Positions 1-7,889 are shown, counted from the first letter of the stretch. The stretch: 64,000 bases of DNA from JANSWP01 sp041941305 (GCA_041941305.1 JBGTQJ010000003.1:186001-250000); one strand, 5' to 3'. Translations and numbers: made by a program. Notes: a model not told the origin generated them from the letters alone.

Positions 1-1
1 A

Positions 2-100
2 ATTTACAATTTTGAAACACCAGTTGATTCTGGTCTGTATTACATTCTATTGGAGACTAGTGAAAAGAGGATTAAATTTTTTAAGTTAATTCTTTTGTAA
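2..100 (+). CDS. 3' end of a probable T9SS cargo protein (partial)
   Basis: Frame 2 is open from the left edge to a TAA at 98-100 and encodes 32 residues. The stretch SGLYYILLETSEKRIKFF resembles the last strands of type A T9SS sorting domains, which end in a G-x-Y-x-hydrophobic strand, a turn and a final basic-hydrophobic strand. If so, the gene encodes a secreted or surface-anchored protein whose body lies outside the window. The piece is short, so the family call rests on the pattern of aromatic and hydrophobic residues only. It runs in the same direction as ruvX, with about 150 bases between them. Confidence 0.45.
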   Translation: MYNFETPVDSGLYYILLETSEKRIKFFKLILL

Positions 101-235
101 TAAATCAAAAATGAAACTTTAGTATTCGCACTATGATTTTTTCATTAAAATCTGTGATTGGGGATGTGGTAATTGTTATTAATTAGGTTTTTAAAGATTT
201 CTATTCTCAAATACCCATTCCCAATTATCAACTTT

Positions 236-248
236 TATCTTTGCGGCC
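236..248 (+). promoter_or_regulatory. Bacteroidota -7 box in front of ruvX
   Basis: TATCTTTG at 236-243 matches the Bacteroidota -7 consensus TAnnTTTG exactly. The GTG start of ruvX begins at 249, so transcription would start almost at the start codon and the mRNA would be leaderless or nearly so. I see no clear -33 TTTG at the expected distance. Confidence 0.5.
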
Positions 249-659
249 GTGGCAAGAATCATAGGCATAGATTACGGAACGAAGCGCACTGGTATTGCGG
301 TCACTGATCCATTGCAAATAATTGTAAATGGCTTGACTACGGTGCCTACAGATGAAATTTTTGATTTTTTAAAGGATTATTTTGAAGAGGAAGAAGTGGA
401 AAAAATTGTGGTTGGTGAGCCCATGCATGCAGATGGGACACCTGCCCAAATAGCGCATCTAGTAGTGGGGTTTGTCCGGAAATTGAAAAAACTGTATCCG
501 GATAAAGAAATTGTAACGCACGATGAAAGATACACTTCCGTTGCGGCCAAAGCTGCCATACTACAAAGTGGCGCCAAGCAAAAGAAGCGCCGCGATAAAG
601 CACTGGTAGATAAAATCAGTGCCACTTTGATATTGCAAGATTACTTAGGGCATATCTAG
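249..659 (+). CDS. ruvX: Putative pre-16S rRNA nuclease / Holliday junction resolvase-like (RuvX/YqgF)
   Basis: This 136-residue protein is full length for the YqgF/RuvX family, a small RNase H-fold nuclease of the cytoplasm linked to 16S rRNA 5'-end maturation and also called a putative Holliday junction resolvase. The N-terminal IGIDYGTKRTG carries the first catalytic Asp (D8). VVGEP supplies the second acidic region, THDERYTS follows, and the C-terminal DKISATLILQDYL is the typical last helix with its Asp. The start is GTG at 249, since no upstream ATG is in frame and a -7 promoter box ends just before it. It is followed after about 100 bases of word-repeat DNA by def on the same strand. 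The assignment is firm; the exact cellular role follows the family. Confidence 0.93.
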   Translation: MARIIGIDYGTKRTGIAVTDPLQIIVNGLTTVPTDEIFDFLKDYFEEEEVEKIVVGEPMHADGTPAQIAHLVVGFVRKLKKLYPDKEIVTHDERYTSVAAKAAILQSGAKQKKRRDKALVDKISATLILQDYLGHI

Positions 660-663
660 TTTG

Positions 664-760
664 CCAGGTACTGGTTGCTTGGTGCTATTTTGCGGGTTAA
701 GTCAACCAGCAAACCAGTACCTGGAAAACCAGCACCCAGCAACCAGCAACCAGTACTCAG
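664..760. repeat. Word-repeat hairpin, CCAGCA/CCAGTA family, locus 1
   Basis: The gap between ruvX and def holds an inverted repeat with perfect 13-base arms (664-676 and 712-724), followed by more copies of the words CCAGCA, CCAGTA and CCAGCACCCAG up to 760. The same vocabulary appears at 1328-1452 and, in the other orientation, at 44654-44710. There is no T-run after the stem, so it does not look like a simple terminator. Confidence 0.75.
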
Positions 761-763
761 TTA

Positions 764-1327
764 ATGATTTTACCCGTTTATGCATACGGTCATCCCGTAT
801 TGAAAAAAGTTGCCGAAGAAATTACTCCCGACTACCCAGACTTGGATAAGTTGATAGAAAATATGTGGGAGACCATGTACAAGGCAGAAGGCGTCGGCAT
901 TGCTGCTCCTCAAATTGGAAAATCCATTCGATTGTTTGTAATAGATACAATTCAGGTATTCGAAGATGAAGAGGATGCTGAAGAAGAAGGTTTCAAAAGG
1001 GTATTCATCAATGCCCAGAAGATTGAAGAATCTGGCAAAGCATGGGAATATGAAGAAGGATGTTTGAGTATTCCGGATATTAAAGGGGATGTGTCCCGTC
1101 CGCCCCAGTTAAAATTGCGATGGCTGGATGAGCATTTTGAACCCCATGAAGCAATTTTTGAAGGAATTAATGCCAGAGTTGTGCAGCATGAATACGATCA
1201 TTTAGAGGGGGTTTTGTTTACCGAATTGCTCAAACCCGTCAAAAAAAGACTCATCAAGCGCAAATTGGAAAAGATTAGAAAAGGGAAAATTGAACCAGAT
1301 TATAAAATGGTGTTTTCCAGAAAGTGA
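764..1327 (+). CDS. def: Peptide deformylase
   Basis: This 187-residue enzyme removes the N-formyl group from nascent polypeptides in the cytoplasm. All three signature motifs are present: GVGIAAPQ (residues 43-50), EGCLS (98-102, metal ligand C100) and HEYDH (142-146, two His ligands and catalytic Glu). An acidic insert, VFEDEEDAEEEG, lies between motifs 1 and 2. The basic C-terminal tail (KKRLIKRKLEKIRKGK) is usual for this phylum. The start at 764 is an ATG directly after the word-repeat block. It follows ruvX on the same strand; co-transcription is possible but the spacer is structured. No essential residue is missing, so it should be active. Confidence 0.97.
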   Translation: MILPVYAYGHPVLKKVAEEITPDYPDLDKLIENMWETMYKAEGVGIAAPQIGKSIRLFVIDTIQVFEDEEDAEEEGFKRVFINAQKIEESGKAWEYEEGCLSIPDIKGDVSRPPQLKLRWLDEHFEPHEAIFEGINARVVQHEYDHLEGVLFTELLKPVKKRLIKRKLEKIRKGKIEPDYKMVFSRK

Positions 1328-1452
1328 ATCTGGGTACTAGGTATTGGTTCCTGGTTTGCTGGGTTCTTGTAACTAGATAACAAGCAAACAAGTACCCAGC
1401 AACAAGTACCCAGCAACCAGTACCCAGCACCTAGTAAACCAGCACCCAGCTC
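1328..1452. repeat. Word-repeat hairpin, CCAGCA/CCAGTA family, locus 2
   Basis: The whole def-GSCFA spacer is made of words such as TACCCAGCA, CCAGTACCC and AACAAGTA on the right side, and their reverse complements (CTGGGTACT, CTGGTTTGCTGGG) on the left. The transcript could fold into a long imperfect hairpin. The vocabulary is shared with 664-760 and 44654-44710. The start codon of the next gene (1453) lies directly after the last word. Confidence 0.75.
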
Positions 1453-2439
1453 ATGACTTCTTTCCGAACTACATTTCCTTCTTTTGAATCCAAAACCCAA
1501 ATAAGCCACCAAAATCCCATCCTTTCCATTGGTTCCTGTTTTGCTGAAAATATCGCCGGAAGACTATCAAACCTAAAATTTCAAACACTTCTGAATCCCT
1601 TTGGCATTGTTTACAATCCGATGTCCATAAAGCACATTTTTGAATTTTTGAGAAGCAATAAATTGTTCGAAGCCCAAGATTTGGTTTTTGATAATGGCTT
1701 GTGGCACAGTTTATTGCATCACGGGGACTTTTCTGCTCCTGATAAAGAATGGATGCTCGAGAACTTAAATGCTGAACTGGAACGTGCGCGAAAGTTTATT
1801 CGAACTTGTGATAGAATGATCATTACATTTGGTACTGCAACTGCTTATCGTTACAGGAAAACTGAGCAAATAGTAGCCAATTGCCACAAGATAGCAAATA
1901 GGGAATTTGAAAAGATTCGGTTATCACCAGAAACCATTTTTGAAGCGCTCAATGGTGAATTTCAACTTTTAAAAAGCCAATCCCCTAATCTCGAAATCCT
2001 CCTTACGGTTAGCCCTGTACGCCATATCCGGGATGGATTTGTAGAAAATCAAAGAAGTAAAGCTGCATTGTTGTTGGCTACTGAAAGATTGTGTGCCAAA
2101 AATGATTGCTGCCATTATTTTCCTGCGTATGAAATCGTATTGGATGATTTGCGAGATTATCGTTTTTTCAGTGAAGATCTGGTTCATCCTAATAAAGTAG
2201 CTGTTGATTATGTATGGGCGTATTTTGAGAAAGCATTTTTTGAAAACCCAACTAGAACAATTGTCCAAAAATTAATAAAATTGAATCAAGCTATAGCACA
2301 TCGTCCCTTGCATCCTGATACAAAAGCTCACCAGGTGTTTTTGAGAAATCAATTAAGTAATATTGAATTGCTTGAAAAGGATTATTCTTTTTTGGATTTT
2401 GAAGTGGAAAAGGCAAATTTTTTGAGACAAATTCATTAA
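1453..2439 (+). CDS. GSCFA domain-containing protein
   Basis: This 328-residue protein contains the family's name motif, SIGSCFAENI, near residue 25, and ends the domain with LVHPNKVAVDYVWAYF, a D/H-type C-terminal block like that of SGNH hydrolases. GSCFA proteins are distant relatives of GDSL/SGNH esterases; their substrate is not established. No signal peptide is visible, so it is probably cytoplasmic. The ATG at 1453 opens right after the repeat block. The gene follows ruvX and def on the same strand but no functional link is evident. The family assignment is firm, while the enzymatic role is inferred only from the fold. Confidence 0.88.
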   Translation: MTSFRTTFPSFESKTQISHQNPILSIGSCFAENIAGRLSNLKFQTLLNPFGIVYNPMSIKHIFEFLRSNKLFEAQDLVFDNGLWHSLLHHGDFSAPDKEWMLENLNAELERARKFIRTCDRMIITFGTATAYRYRKTEQIVANCHKIANREFEKIRLSPETIFEALNGEFQLLKSQSPNLEILLTVSPVRHIRDGFVENQRSKAALLLATERLCAKNDCCHYFPAYEIVLDDLRDYRFFSEDLVHPNKVAVDYVWAYFEKAFFENPTRTIVQKLIKLNQAIAHRPLHPDTKAHQVFLRNQLSNIELLEKDYSFLDFEVEKANFLRQIH

Positions 2440-2511
2440 ATATTAACTCTGTACCCCAAACTCAGAACCCAAATTCCTTTTCTTCCTATCTTGCAGCATA
2501 TTCAACCAAAA

Positions 2512-4842
2512 ATGAAAAGGACTTTTCAATACACACTATTTTTCGGAATGATGCTCACCCTGGGCTTCTTTCATAAGAGTTGTCAAAAAAGCAATTCTGT
2601 AAAGTTGGCTAAGTCCTCCAATAAAATCCCGGATATTGTAGATTTCAATTTTCATGTCAAACCCATTCTTTCTGACCGCTGTTTCAAATGTCACGGGCCT
2701 GATGAGAATGTTAGAGAAGCTGGACTACGGTTTGATACAGAGGAAGGTCTTTTTGCCGCTTTGGGAGATGAAAAAGATCATTTTGCCATCATACCAGGAG
2801 ATGTCGAGCAAAGCACATTGATAGAAAGGATTTTTACGGAGAACCCTGATGATGTCATGCCTCCTCCAGAATCAAATTTGGTATTGGAAGACTATGAAAA
2901 AGCAATTCTGAAAAAATGGATTGCGCAGGGAGCAAAATGGAAGCGGCACTGGTCTTTTCTGCCTGTTGAAGATCCTGAAGTCCCACAAGTGGAGACCAAA
3001 AGTTGGACAAACAATGAAATTGACAATTTTGTACTTTCCAAATTGGAACAAGAGAATTTATCACCCTCTCCTGAGGCAAGCAAAGCTCAATTGCTACGAA
3101 GGGTTACTTTTGATTTGACGGGTTTGCCACCTACCTTGGAAGCATTGGAGCAATTTGAAAAAGACAATAGTCCAAATGCTTACGAAAAGGCTGTCGATGA
3201 CCTGCTTAACTCAGATGCATATGCTGAAAACATGACCTCTAAATGGCTCGATTTAGCACGTTATGCAGATACACACGGCTATCAGGATGATTTGGAAAGA
3301 GTGATGTGGCCCTGGAGGGATTGGGTTATTCATGCGTATAGGAATAACATGCCTTATGATGAATTTGTGCAATGGCAACTTGCAGGTGATCTATTGCCCA
3401 ATCGAACCAGAGAGCAACTTATCGCATCTGCCTTTAATCGAAATCACAAAATTACACAGGAGGGTGGTGTGATTCCTGAGGAGTACCGGGTGGAATATGT
3501 TTCAGACCGAACCCAAACTTTTGGAACTGCTTTTCTGGGACTTACATTTGAGTGTGCCAAATGCCATGATCACAAATACGACCCCATCTCTCAAAAGGAC
3601 TTTTTCAGTCTTTACAGCTTTTTTAATAATGTGCCAGAGGTTGGACTTATCCAACCGTATGGTGCCATTCCTAAACCATTTATCACCCTTACAAAAGAAG
3701 AAATTGACGAGACGCTGACTTTTATTAATAACCTGGATACCATTGAAAAGATCCCGCTGATGGTGATGGAAGAAATGGATACAGTACGTCAAGCCTACAT
3801 TTTAAAAAGAGGTGCTTATGATAAACCGACAGATTCCGTATTTTCAGAAACCCCGCCTTCTATTTTAGCATTTCCTGAAAGCCTTCCAAAAAACAGATTG
3901 GGTTTGTCGGATTGGTTATTTCACAAAGACAATCCACTCACTGCCCGTGTTACTGTAAATCGTTTGTGGCAACAATGTTTCGGTAAGGGAATTGTGGCAT
4001 CTTCCTACGATTTTGGAAATCAGGGTACATTGCCTACTCACCCTGAATTACTCGATTTTTTGGCTAATAAATTTCGAGAAGAGGGTTGGGACGTGAAGGC
4101 TATGCTTAAATATATCGTTACTTCCTCTACTTACAGGCAATCTGCTAAAGTTAGTTCTGAGATGCTTGAAAGAGACCCACAAAATTTGTTGTTGGCTCGC
4201 GCTCCAAGGCTTAGGCTATCAGCAGAAATGATTCGCGACCATGCATTGGCTGTAAGTGGATTATTGGTTGCTACTATAGGAGGACCAAGTGTCAAACCCT
4301 ATCAGCCAGAAGGACTTTGGCAGGAGACAACTGGAGGAGGAGGTGGTAGCACTGCTAAATATGTTCCTGACAAAGGTGATAAACTATATCGCAGGAGCAT
4401 GTACACTTTTTGGAAACGAACTGTTCCGCCGCCGAGTATGATGACTTTCGACGCTGCTTCCCGAGATTTTTGTATGGTTCAGCGTGAAACGACCAGTACT
4501 CCGTTACAAGCCTTAATCATGCTCAATGACCCACAGATTGTTGAGGCTGCCAGGGTTTTGGCATATAGGGCAATCGATGGTCTGGAAAGGCCAAAAGATA
4601 GAATTTCGATGATGTTTGAATTAGCGACTTCTCGAAAACCCACAGAGGAAGAATTATCGGATCTGAAAACCTACTTTGAAGAAGAATGGGAGCGTTTCAA
4701 AACAAATCCAAAAGAAGCCGAATCCTTTTTATCTGTTGGCGCTTTTGAACAGAAAGAGTTACTGGAAACCCCTGAATTGGCAGCCTATGCAATAGTGGCG
4801 AATGCGATTTTCAATTTGGATGAAACGATTACCAGAGGCTGA
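2512..4842 (+). CDS. PSD1-type planctomycete cytochrome c / DUF1549 / DUF1553 lipoprotein
   Basis: The start is placed at ATG 2512, not the in-frame TTG at 2491, because MKRTFQ leads straight into a hydrophobic signal ending in HKSC, a possible lipid-anchored Cys. The 776-residue product has an N-terminal PSCyt1 heme domain (CFKCH, residues 57-61), then a DUF1549 domain from about 165 with a second CxxCH (CAKCHDHKYDP, C348-H352), and a C-terminal DUF1553 (PSD1) domain with TARVTVNRLWQQCFG. This architecture is common in Planctomycetes and several Bacteroidota. It is exported and redox-related by its heme sites, but its substrate is unknown. It is followed by a DUF1501 gene, the standard partner, 164 bases downstream. 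Confidence 0.9.
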   Translation: MKRTFQYTLFFGMMLTLGFFHKSCQKSNSVKLAKSSNKIPDIVDFNFHVKPILSDRCFKCHGPDENVREAGLRFDTEEGLFAALGDEKDHFAIIPGDVEQSTLIERIFTENPDDVMPPPESNLVLEDYEKAILKKWIAQGAKWKRHWSFLPVEDPEVPQVETKSWTNNEIDNFVLSKLEQENLSPSPEASKAQLLRRVTFDLTGLPPTLEALEQFEKDNSPNAYEKAVDDLLNSDAYAENMTSKWLDLARYADTHGYQDDLERVMWPWRDWVIHAYRNNMPYDEFVQWQLAGDLLPNRTREQLIASAFNRNHKITQEGGVIPEEYRVEYVSDRTQTFGTAFLGLTFECAKCHDHKYDPISQKDFFSLYSFFNNVPEVGLIQPYGAIPKPFITLTKEEIDETLTFINNLDTIEKIPLMVMEEMDTVRQAYILKRGAYDKPTDSVFSETPPSILAFPESLPKNRLGLSDWLFHKDNPLTARVTVNRLWQQCFGKGIVASSYDFGNQGTLPTHPELLDFLANKFREEGWDVKAMLKYIVTSSTYRQSAKVSSEMLERDPQNLLLARAPRLRLSAEMIRDHALAVSGLLVATIGGPSVKPYQPEGLWQETTGGGGGSTAKYVPDKGDKLYRRSMYTFWKRTVPPPSMMTFDAASRDFCMVQRETTSTPLQALIMLNDPQIVEAARVLAYRAIDGLERPKDRISMMFELATSRKPTEEELSDLKTYFEEEWERFKTNPKEAESFLSVGAFEQKELLETPELAAYAIVANAIFNLDETITRG

Positions 4843-4857
4843 ATTATTGATTCTACA

Positions 4858-5008
4858 ATGCTGTAATATTGCAATGCTGCCATGTTTTAGGATTGGGATG
4901 AATCATGGATTATTTGTACTTTTTGAATCAAAGTAAAATCTAGATTTTTTGAAAAATGAAACCATCAAAGCATCATAGCACCGTAGAATCACAGCATCAA
5001 TACAGCAT
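4858..5008. repeat. CAGCAT word repeats flanking the DUF1501 start
   Basis: Left of the gene ATGCTGTA (4858-4865) and AATGCTGCC occur. The reverse-complement words GCATC, CAGCATC and TACAGCAT (5001-5008) run through the first 51 bases of the longest DUF1501 reading frame. The last word overlaps the ATG at 5007. This argues that codons before 5007 are intergenic repeat DNA and not protein. Confidence 0.5.
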
Positions 5009-6455
5009 GAACCGTCGTGCTTTCCTTTCCAGGTCCAGTGTTGGAATAGGTACGGCAGCACTTTCTTCATTGCTTGGCTACAATTTTTTCAACAAGACTG
5101 AATCTGGTATCATAACCCCTGAAAATGGAGGAATAAAAGGGATATTGGATTCACCGCATTTCGCACCCAAAGCCAAAAGAATCATTTACCTCTTTCAAAG
5201 TGGTGGCCCGTCACAACTCGAATTATTTGATTACAAACCACTATTGAATGAGAGAAGAGGAGAAGAATTGCCGGATTCTGTTAGAAATGGACAGCGTTTG
5301 ACGGGCATGACTTCGGGGCAGGATTCTTTCCCACTGGCTGGATCTATTTACAAGTTTGACCAATACGGAGAGCAGGGCGCCTGGATGAGCGAATTATTGC
5401 CATATACTGCAAAAATTGCAGATGAATTGTGCATAGTAAGATCTATGTATACGGAAGCCATCAATCACGATCCTGCCATTACGTTTTTTCAAACGGGCTC
5501 TCAACAACCCGGTAGACCGAGTATGGGAGCCTGGTTGAGTTATGGTTTGGGGAGTACCAACGAGAATTTGCCTGCATTTACAGTGTTACTATCGAGGGGT
5601 ACAGGGCGAAAATTTGGGCAGCCGCTTTATTCTCGTCTTTGGGGCAATGGGTTTTTGCATTCTCTTCATCAGGGGGTACAATTTCGTTCTGGTAAAGATC
5701 CTGTTTTATACCTCAAGGACCCGGAAGGTATCGATCGAGTAAGTCGGAGGAGGATGCTCGACCAAATTACCCAATTTAATCAAAAGCAATTAGAAGAATT
5801 TGGGGATCCTGAAATCAGCAGTCGCATCGCTCAATATGAGATGGCCTATCGAATGCAGACCTCTGTACCAGAAATAATGGATATCTCTGATGAACCGGAT
5901 AGGATTTTCCAAATGTACGGTCCGGAATCCATGCAACCTGGAACTTATGCGGCAAATTGCCTGCTTGCCAGAAGGTTGGCTGAAAGAGGAGTCAGGTTTA
6001 TTCAACTCTATCATATGGGTTGGGACCACCACAATGACCTCCCTGGGGCTGTAAAAAACCAGGCTAGAGATGTGGATCAGGCTTCGGCAGCGCTGGTTAT
6101 GGATTTAAAGCAAAGAGGCATGTTGGAGGATACGCTGGTCATTTGGGGAGGAGAATTTGGGAGAACCAATTACTCTCAAGGAGTATTGACTGCTACCAAT
6201 TATGGGAGAGATCACCATCCTCGTTGTTTCTCAATTTGGATGGCAGGAGGTGGTATCAAACCAGGAATTGTGTACGGGGAAACAGATGATTTTGGTTACA
6301 ACATCGTCAAGGATCCTGTGCATGTGCATGACTTCCAAGCGACGATATTACAATTACTAGGTATTGATCACGAACGATTGACATATAAATATCAGGGCAG
6401 GCGATTTAGATTGACAGATGTGCATGGGAAGGTAGTGAAGGAGCTTTTGGCTTAA
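5007..6455 (+). CDS. DUF1501 domain-containing protein (exported, Tat-like signal)
   Basis: I start this gene at ATG 5007, giving 482 residues beginning MNRRAFLSRSSVGIGTAA, a twin-arginine-like signal. The upstream in-frame ATG at 4956 adds 17 polar residues encoded in CAGCAT word repeats and would bury the signal. DUF1501 proteins have a sulfatase/alkaline-phosphatase-like fold. Visible blocks are IYLFQSGGPSQLELFDYKP near the N-terminus, a central YHMGWDHHNDLPGA and VIWGGEFGRTNYSQG, and RDHHPRCFSIWMAGGG with metal-type His residues. It is the usual neighbour of PSD1/DUF1549 proteins, and the two probably act together outside the cytoplasmic membrane. The reaction is unknown. Confidence 0.9.
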   Translation: MNRRAFLSRSSVGIGTAALSSLLGYNFFNKTESGIITPENGGIKGILDSPHFAPKAKRIIYLFQSGGPSQLELFDYKPLLNERRGEELPDSVRNGQRLTGMTSGQDSFPLAGSIYKFDQYGEQGAWMSELLPYTAKIADELCIVRSMYTEAINHDPAITFFQTGSQQPGRPSMGAWLSYGLGSTNENLPAFTVLLSRGTGRKFGQPLYSRLWGNGFLHSLHQGVQFRSGKDPVLYLKDPEGIDRVSRRRMLDQITQFNQKQLEEFGDPEISSRIAQYEMAYRMQTSVPEIMDISDEPDRIFQMYGPESMQPGTYAANCLLARRLAERGVRFIQLYHMGWDHHNDLPGAVKNQARDVDQASAALVMDLKQRGMLEDTLVIWGGEFGRTNYSQGVLTATNYGRDHHPRCFSIWMAGGGIKPGIVYGETDDFGYNIVKDPVHVHDFQATILQLLGIDHERLTYKYQGRRFRLTDVHGKVVKELLA

Positions 6456-6538
6456 TAAGGTGTAGAATATGAGTCATCCAAAATTTTTGGATTGTATCTT
6501 AAATCATTGAATTTCAACTCACTATCTAGTGTGCTATT

Positions 6539-6623
6539 GTTGCGGGGTGCGAGTTGCGGGTTAGANNNNNNNNNNGGGGTGTTTTTTGGGTTTACCCCCA
6601 ACCCCAAACCCCCACCCCGCAAC
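6539..6623. repeat. G/C-word hairpin interrupted by an assembly gap
   Basis: GTTGCGGGGT at 6539-6548 and its perfect reverse complement at 6614-6623 enclose GAGTTGCGGG on the left and runs of AACCCC/CACCCC on the right. The ten N at 6566-6575 lie inside the structure, which suggests that the hairpin broke the assembly. It lies between the DUF1501 gene and the convergent thioredoxin-like gene. Confidence 0.65.
6566..6575. other. Assembly gap (10 N)
   Basis: Ten undefined bases; the true length is unknown. No coding region is broken by it. Confidence 0.99.
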
Positions 6624-6692
6624 AAATTGAATAAAAAAAAGTAAACGAAAGGGATTTTATTGCCAAAATTCGGGTTGATACATCTAATATAT

Positions 6693-7313
6693 TTATTCCA
6701 CTGCTTCCAAAAACTCCTTCTGGGTCGTCAAGGTTTTATCCTTTGCATACCACAAGTGCAAATTTTTAGAAGATTCTGCATTGATTTGTTTTTTCAATTC
6801 CATATCCTCTGTATCCAAGGATTCTGCTTTAGCATCCATTACCATTTTTTGCATTTCTACAGGGCGGGGTCCCCAGGTTCTTAACACTTCCAATGTTTCA
6901 GCGTTCAAAATCAACACTTTAGGAATAGAGCGACCTCCGTTAGTCAGGAAAGCATCCATGATATCCAAATGCTGGTCGCGCAAGATAAATTTCAGGGTGA
7001 TGTGTTCATTTGACAATGCCATTTTATTCAATACTGGCAAAATTTGAGCTGCATCTCCACACCAACCTTCTGTAATGGCCAACCAAATGACCGGACGATT
7101 GATCTCTGATAATTGCTGAATGGTCGCTTCTGTCAATTTTGTTTTTTTATCCAAACGATTCATTCTTGTGATGTTTATTTTGGTATAATTGACCATCGAC
7201 TCGCTATGGTTGGTACCTGTTGTTTTATTTTGAGCAAACAACTCATCTACCAATTGGCGGTAACTTTTGTAGTTATAGGCTGTATCAATGACCTGCTTTT
7301 CTATCTTTTTCAC
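6693..7313 (-). CDS. Thioredoxin family protein
   Basis: The 206-residue product has a thioredoxin-like core from about residue 75. ITEGWCGDAAQILPVLNKM replaces the usual WCxxC motif with WCGDA, so only one active-site Cys is present. A later GGRSIPKVLILN contains the family cis-Pro. This single-Cys type is frequent in Bacteroidota and Bacilli. No signal peptide is seen, so it should be cytoplasmic. A dithiol-disulfide oxidoreductase role is doubtful without the resolving Cys; a monothiol or chaperone-like role would fit better. It is convergent with the DUF1501 gene and transcribed alone. Confidence 0.85.
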   Translation of the reverse strand: MKKIEKQVIDTAYNYKSYRQLVDELFAQNKTTGTNHSESMVNYTKINITRMNRLDKKTKLTEATIQQLSEINRPVIWLAITEGWCGDAAQILPVLNKMALSNEHITLKFILRDQHLDIMDAFLTNGGRSIPKVLILNAETLEVLRTWGPRPVEMQKMVMDAKAESLDTEDMELKKQINAESSKNLHLWYAKDKTLTTQKEFLEAVE

Positions 7314-7591
7314 ACTAGGTTCGATTTTTCGTATTTGGAATCTTCTGTTCTCATTTGAATCTTTTTTTTTTCGGGTTGTCGTGGAAGCGGGGCTTATGTG
7401 TCATGTTCTCACATCCCGTCTAAACGGAGTGCTGTTAAGTTTTATCGAAAATTGCCCTCGTAGACCTCCCAACCTCCTCTCTGATTCAAAGAATCCCTTT
7501 GGGAAGGAGTCTCCTTGGGAAAAGGAGGAGCAGCAACCCTCTAAAAATCAAGCACTTAGAAGCGGGCGGATTTTTTCCTTCAGGATGCAAG

Positions 7592-7613
7592 GCAATGTCC
7601 AGTGGACATTAAG
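7592..7613. repeat. GCAATGTC...GGACATTAAG dispersed repeat, copy 1
   Basis: The segment begins GCAATGTCC, has a short AGT middle and ends GGACATTAAG, so it is itself a small palindrome. A copy in reverse orientation lies at 32287-32309 with one extra base in the loop. A weaker relative (GCAATGCCCAGAGTCC) is at 13305-13320, and all three are intergenic. Confidence 0.55.
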
Positions 7614-7840
7614 CAAAGCAATAAAGGGGTTGCGTCGGGAGAACTTAACAGCCCTGCCGTCTGCCCGCCAACCTGTTTTCCCGCATATCCGAAAAAAATG
7701 GGAAACTCAAGTGAAAACAAATAGAGCCAGATTTTCAATAATACCCTAAAAACAGATATTTTATTTGATGGTTTTATGCCCAAAAGTTAATCATTCGTGA
7801 AGATGTCTCAATTGGGACAGTCCGCAGTAGAATCTGCTAT

Positions 7841-7881
7841 GAAGTTGTTCAAAAATTAAACCTCCATTTTTGAACAACTTC
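7841..7881. promoter_or_regulatory. Perfect 16-base palindrome next to the DinB-like promoter
   Basis: Arms 7841-7856 and 7866-7881 are exact reverse complements (core GTTGTTCAAAAAT) around a 9-base loop. The right arm touches the -7 box TATATTTG at 7882-7889. Position suggests an operator or an RNA hairpin placed where the -33 region should be. Related TTGTTCAAAA/TTTTGAACAA arms occur at 35035-35066 and around 45931-46030, so a dispersed repeat is the alternative. Confidence 0.6.
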
Positions 7882-7889
7882 TATATTTG
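7882..7889 (+). promoter_or_regulatory. -7 promoter box of the DinB-like gene
   Basis: TATATTTG matches TAnnTTTG exactly and ends ten bases before the ATG at 7899. This makes the TTG at 7887 part of the promoter and not a start codon. Confidence 0.55.

Noticed and set aside
2491..2511. TTG start for the PSD1 gene
   Set aside because: The ATG at 2512 starts directly at the signal sequence; the seven codons before it have no support.
4956..5006. N-terminal extension of the DUF1501 protein
   Set aside because: The codons lie in CAGCAT word repeats and precede a Tat-like signal that should be N-terminal.
7288..7749. 153-codon open frame on the + strand
   Set aside because: It begins antisense to the thioredoxin-like gene, and its translation is a mixture of repeat-derived stretches without domain or signal features.
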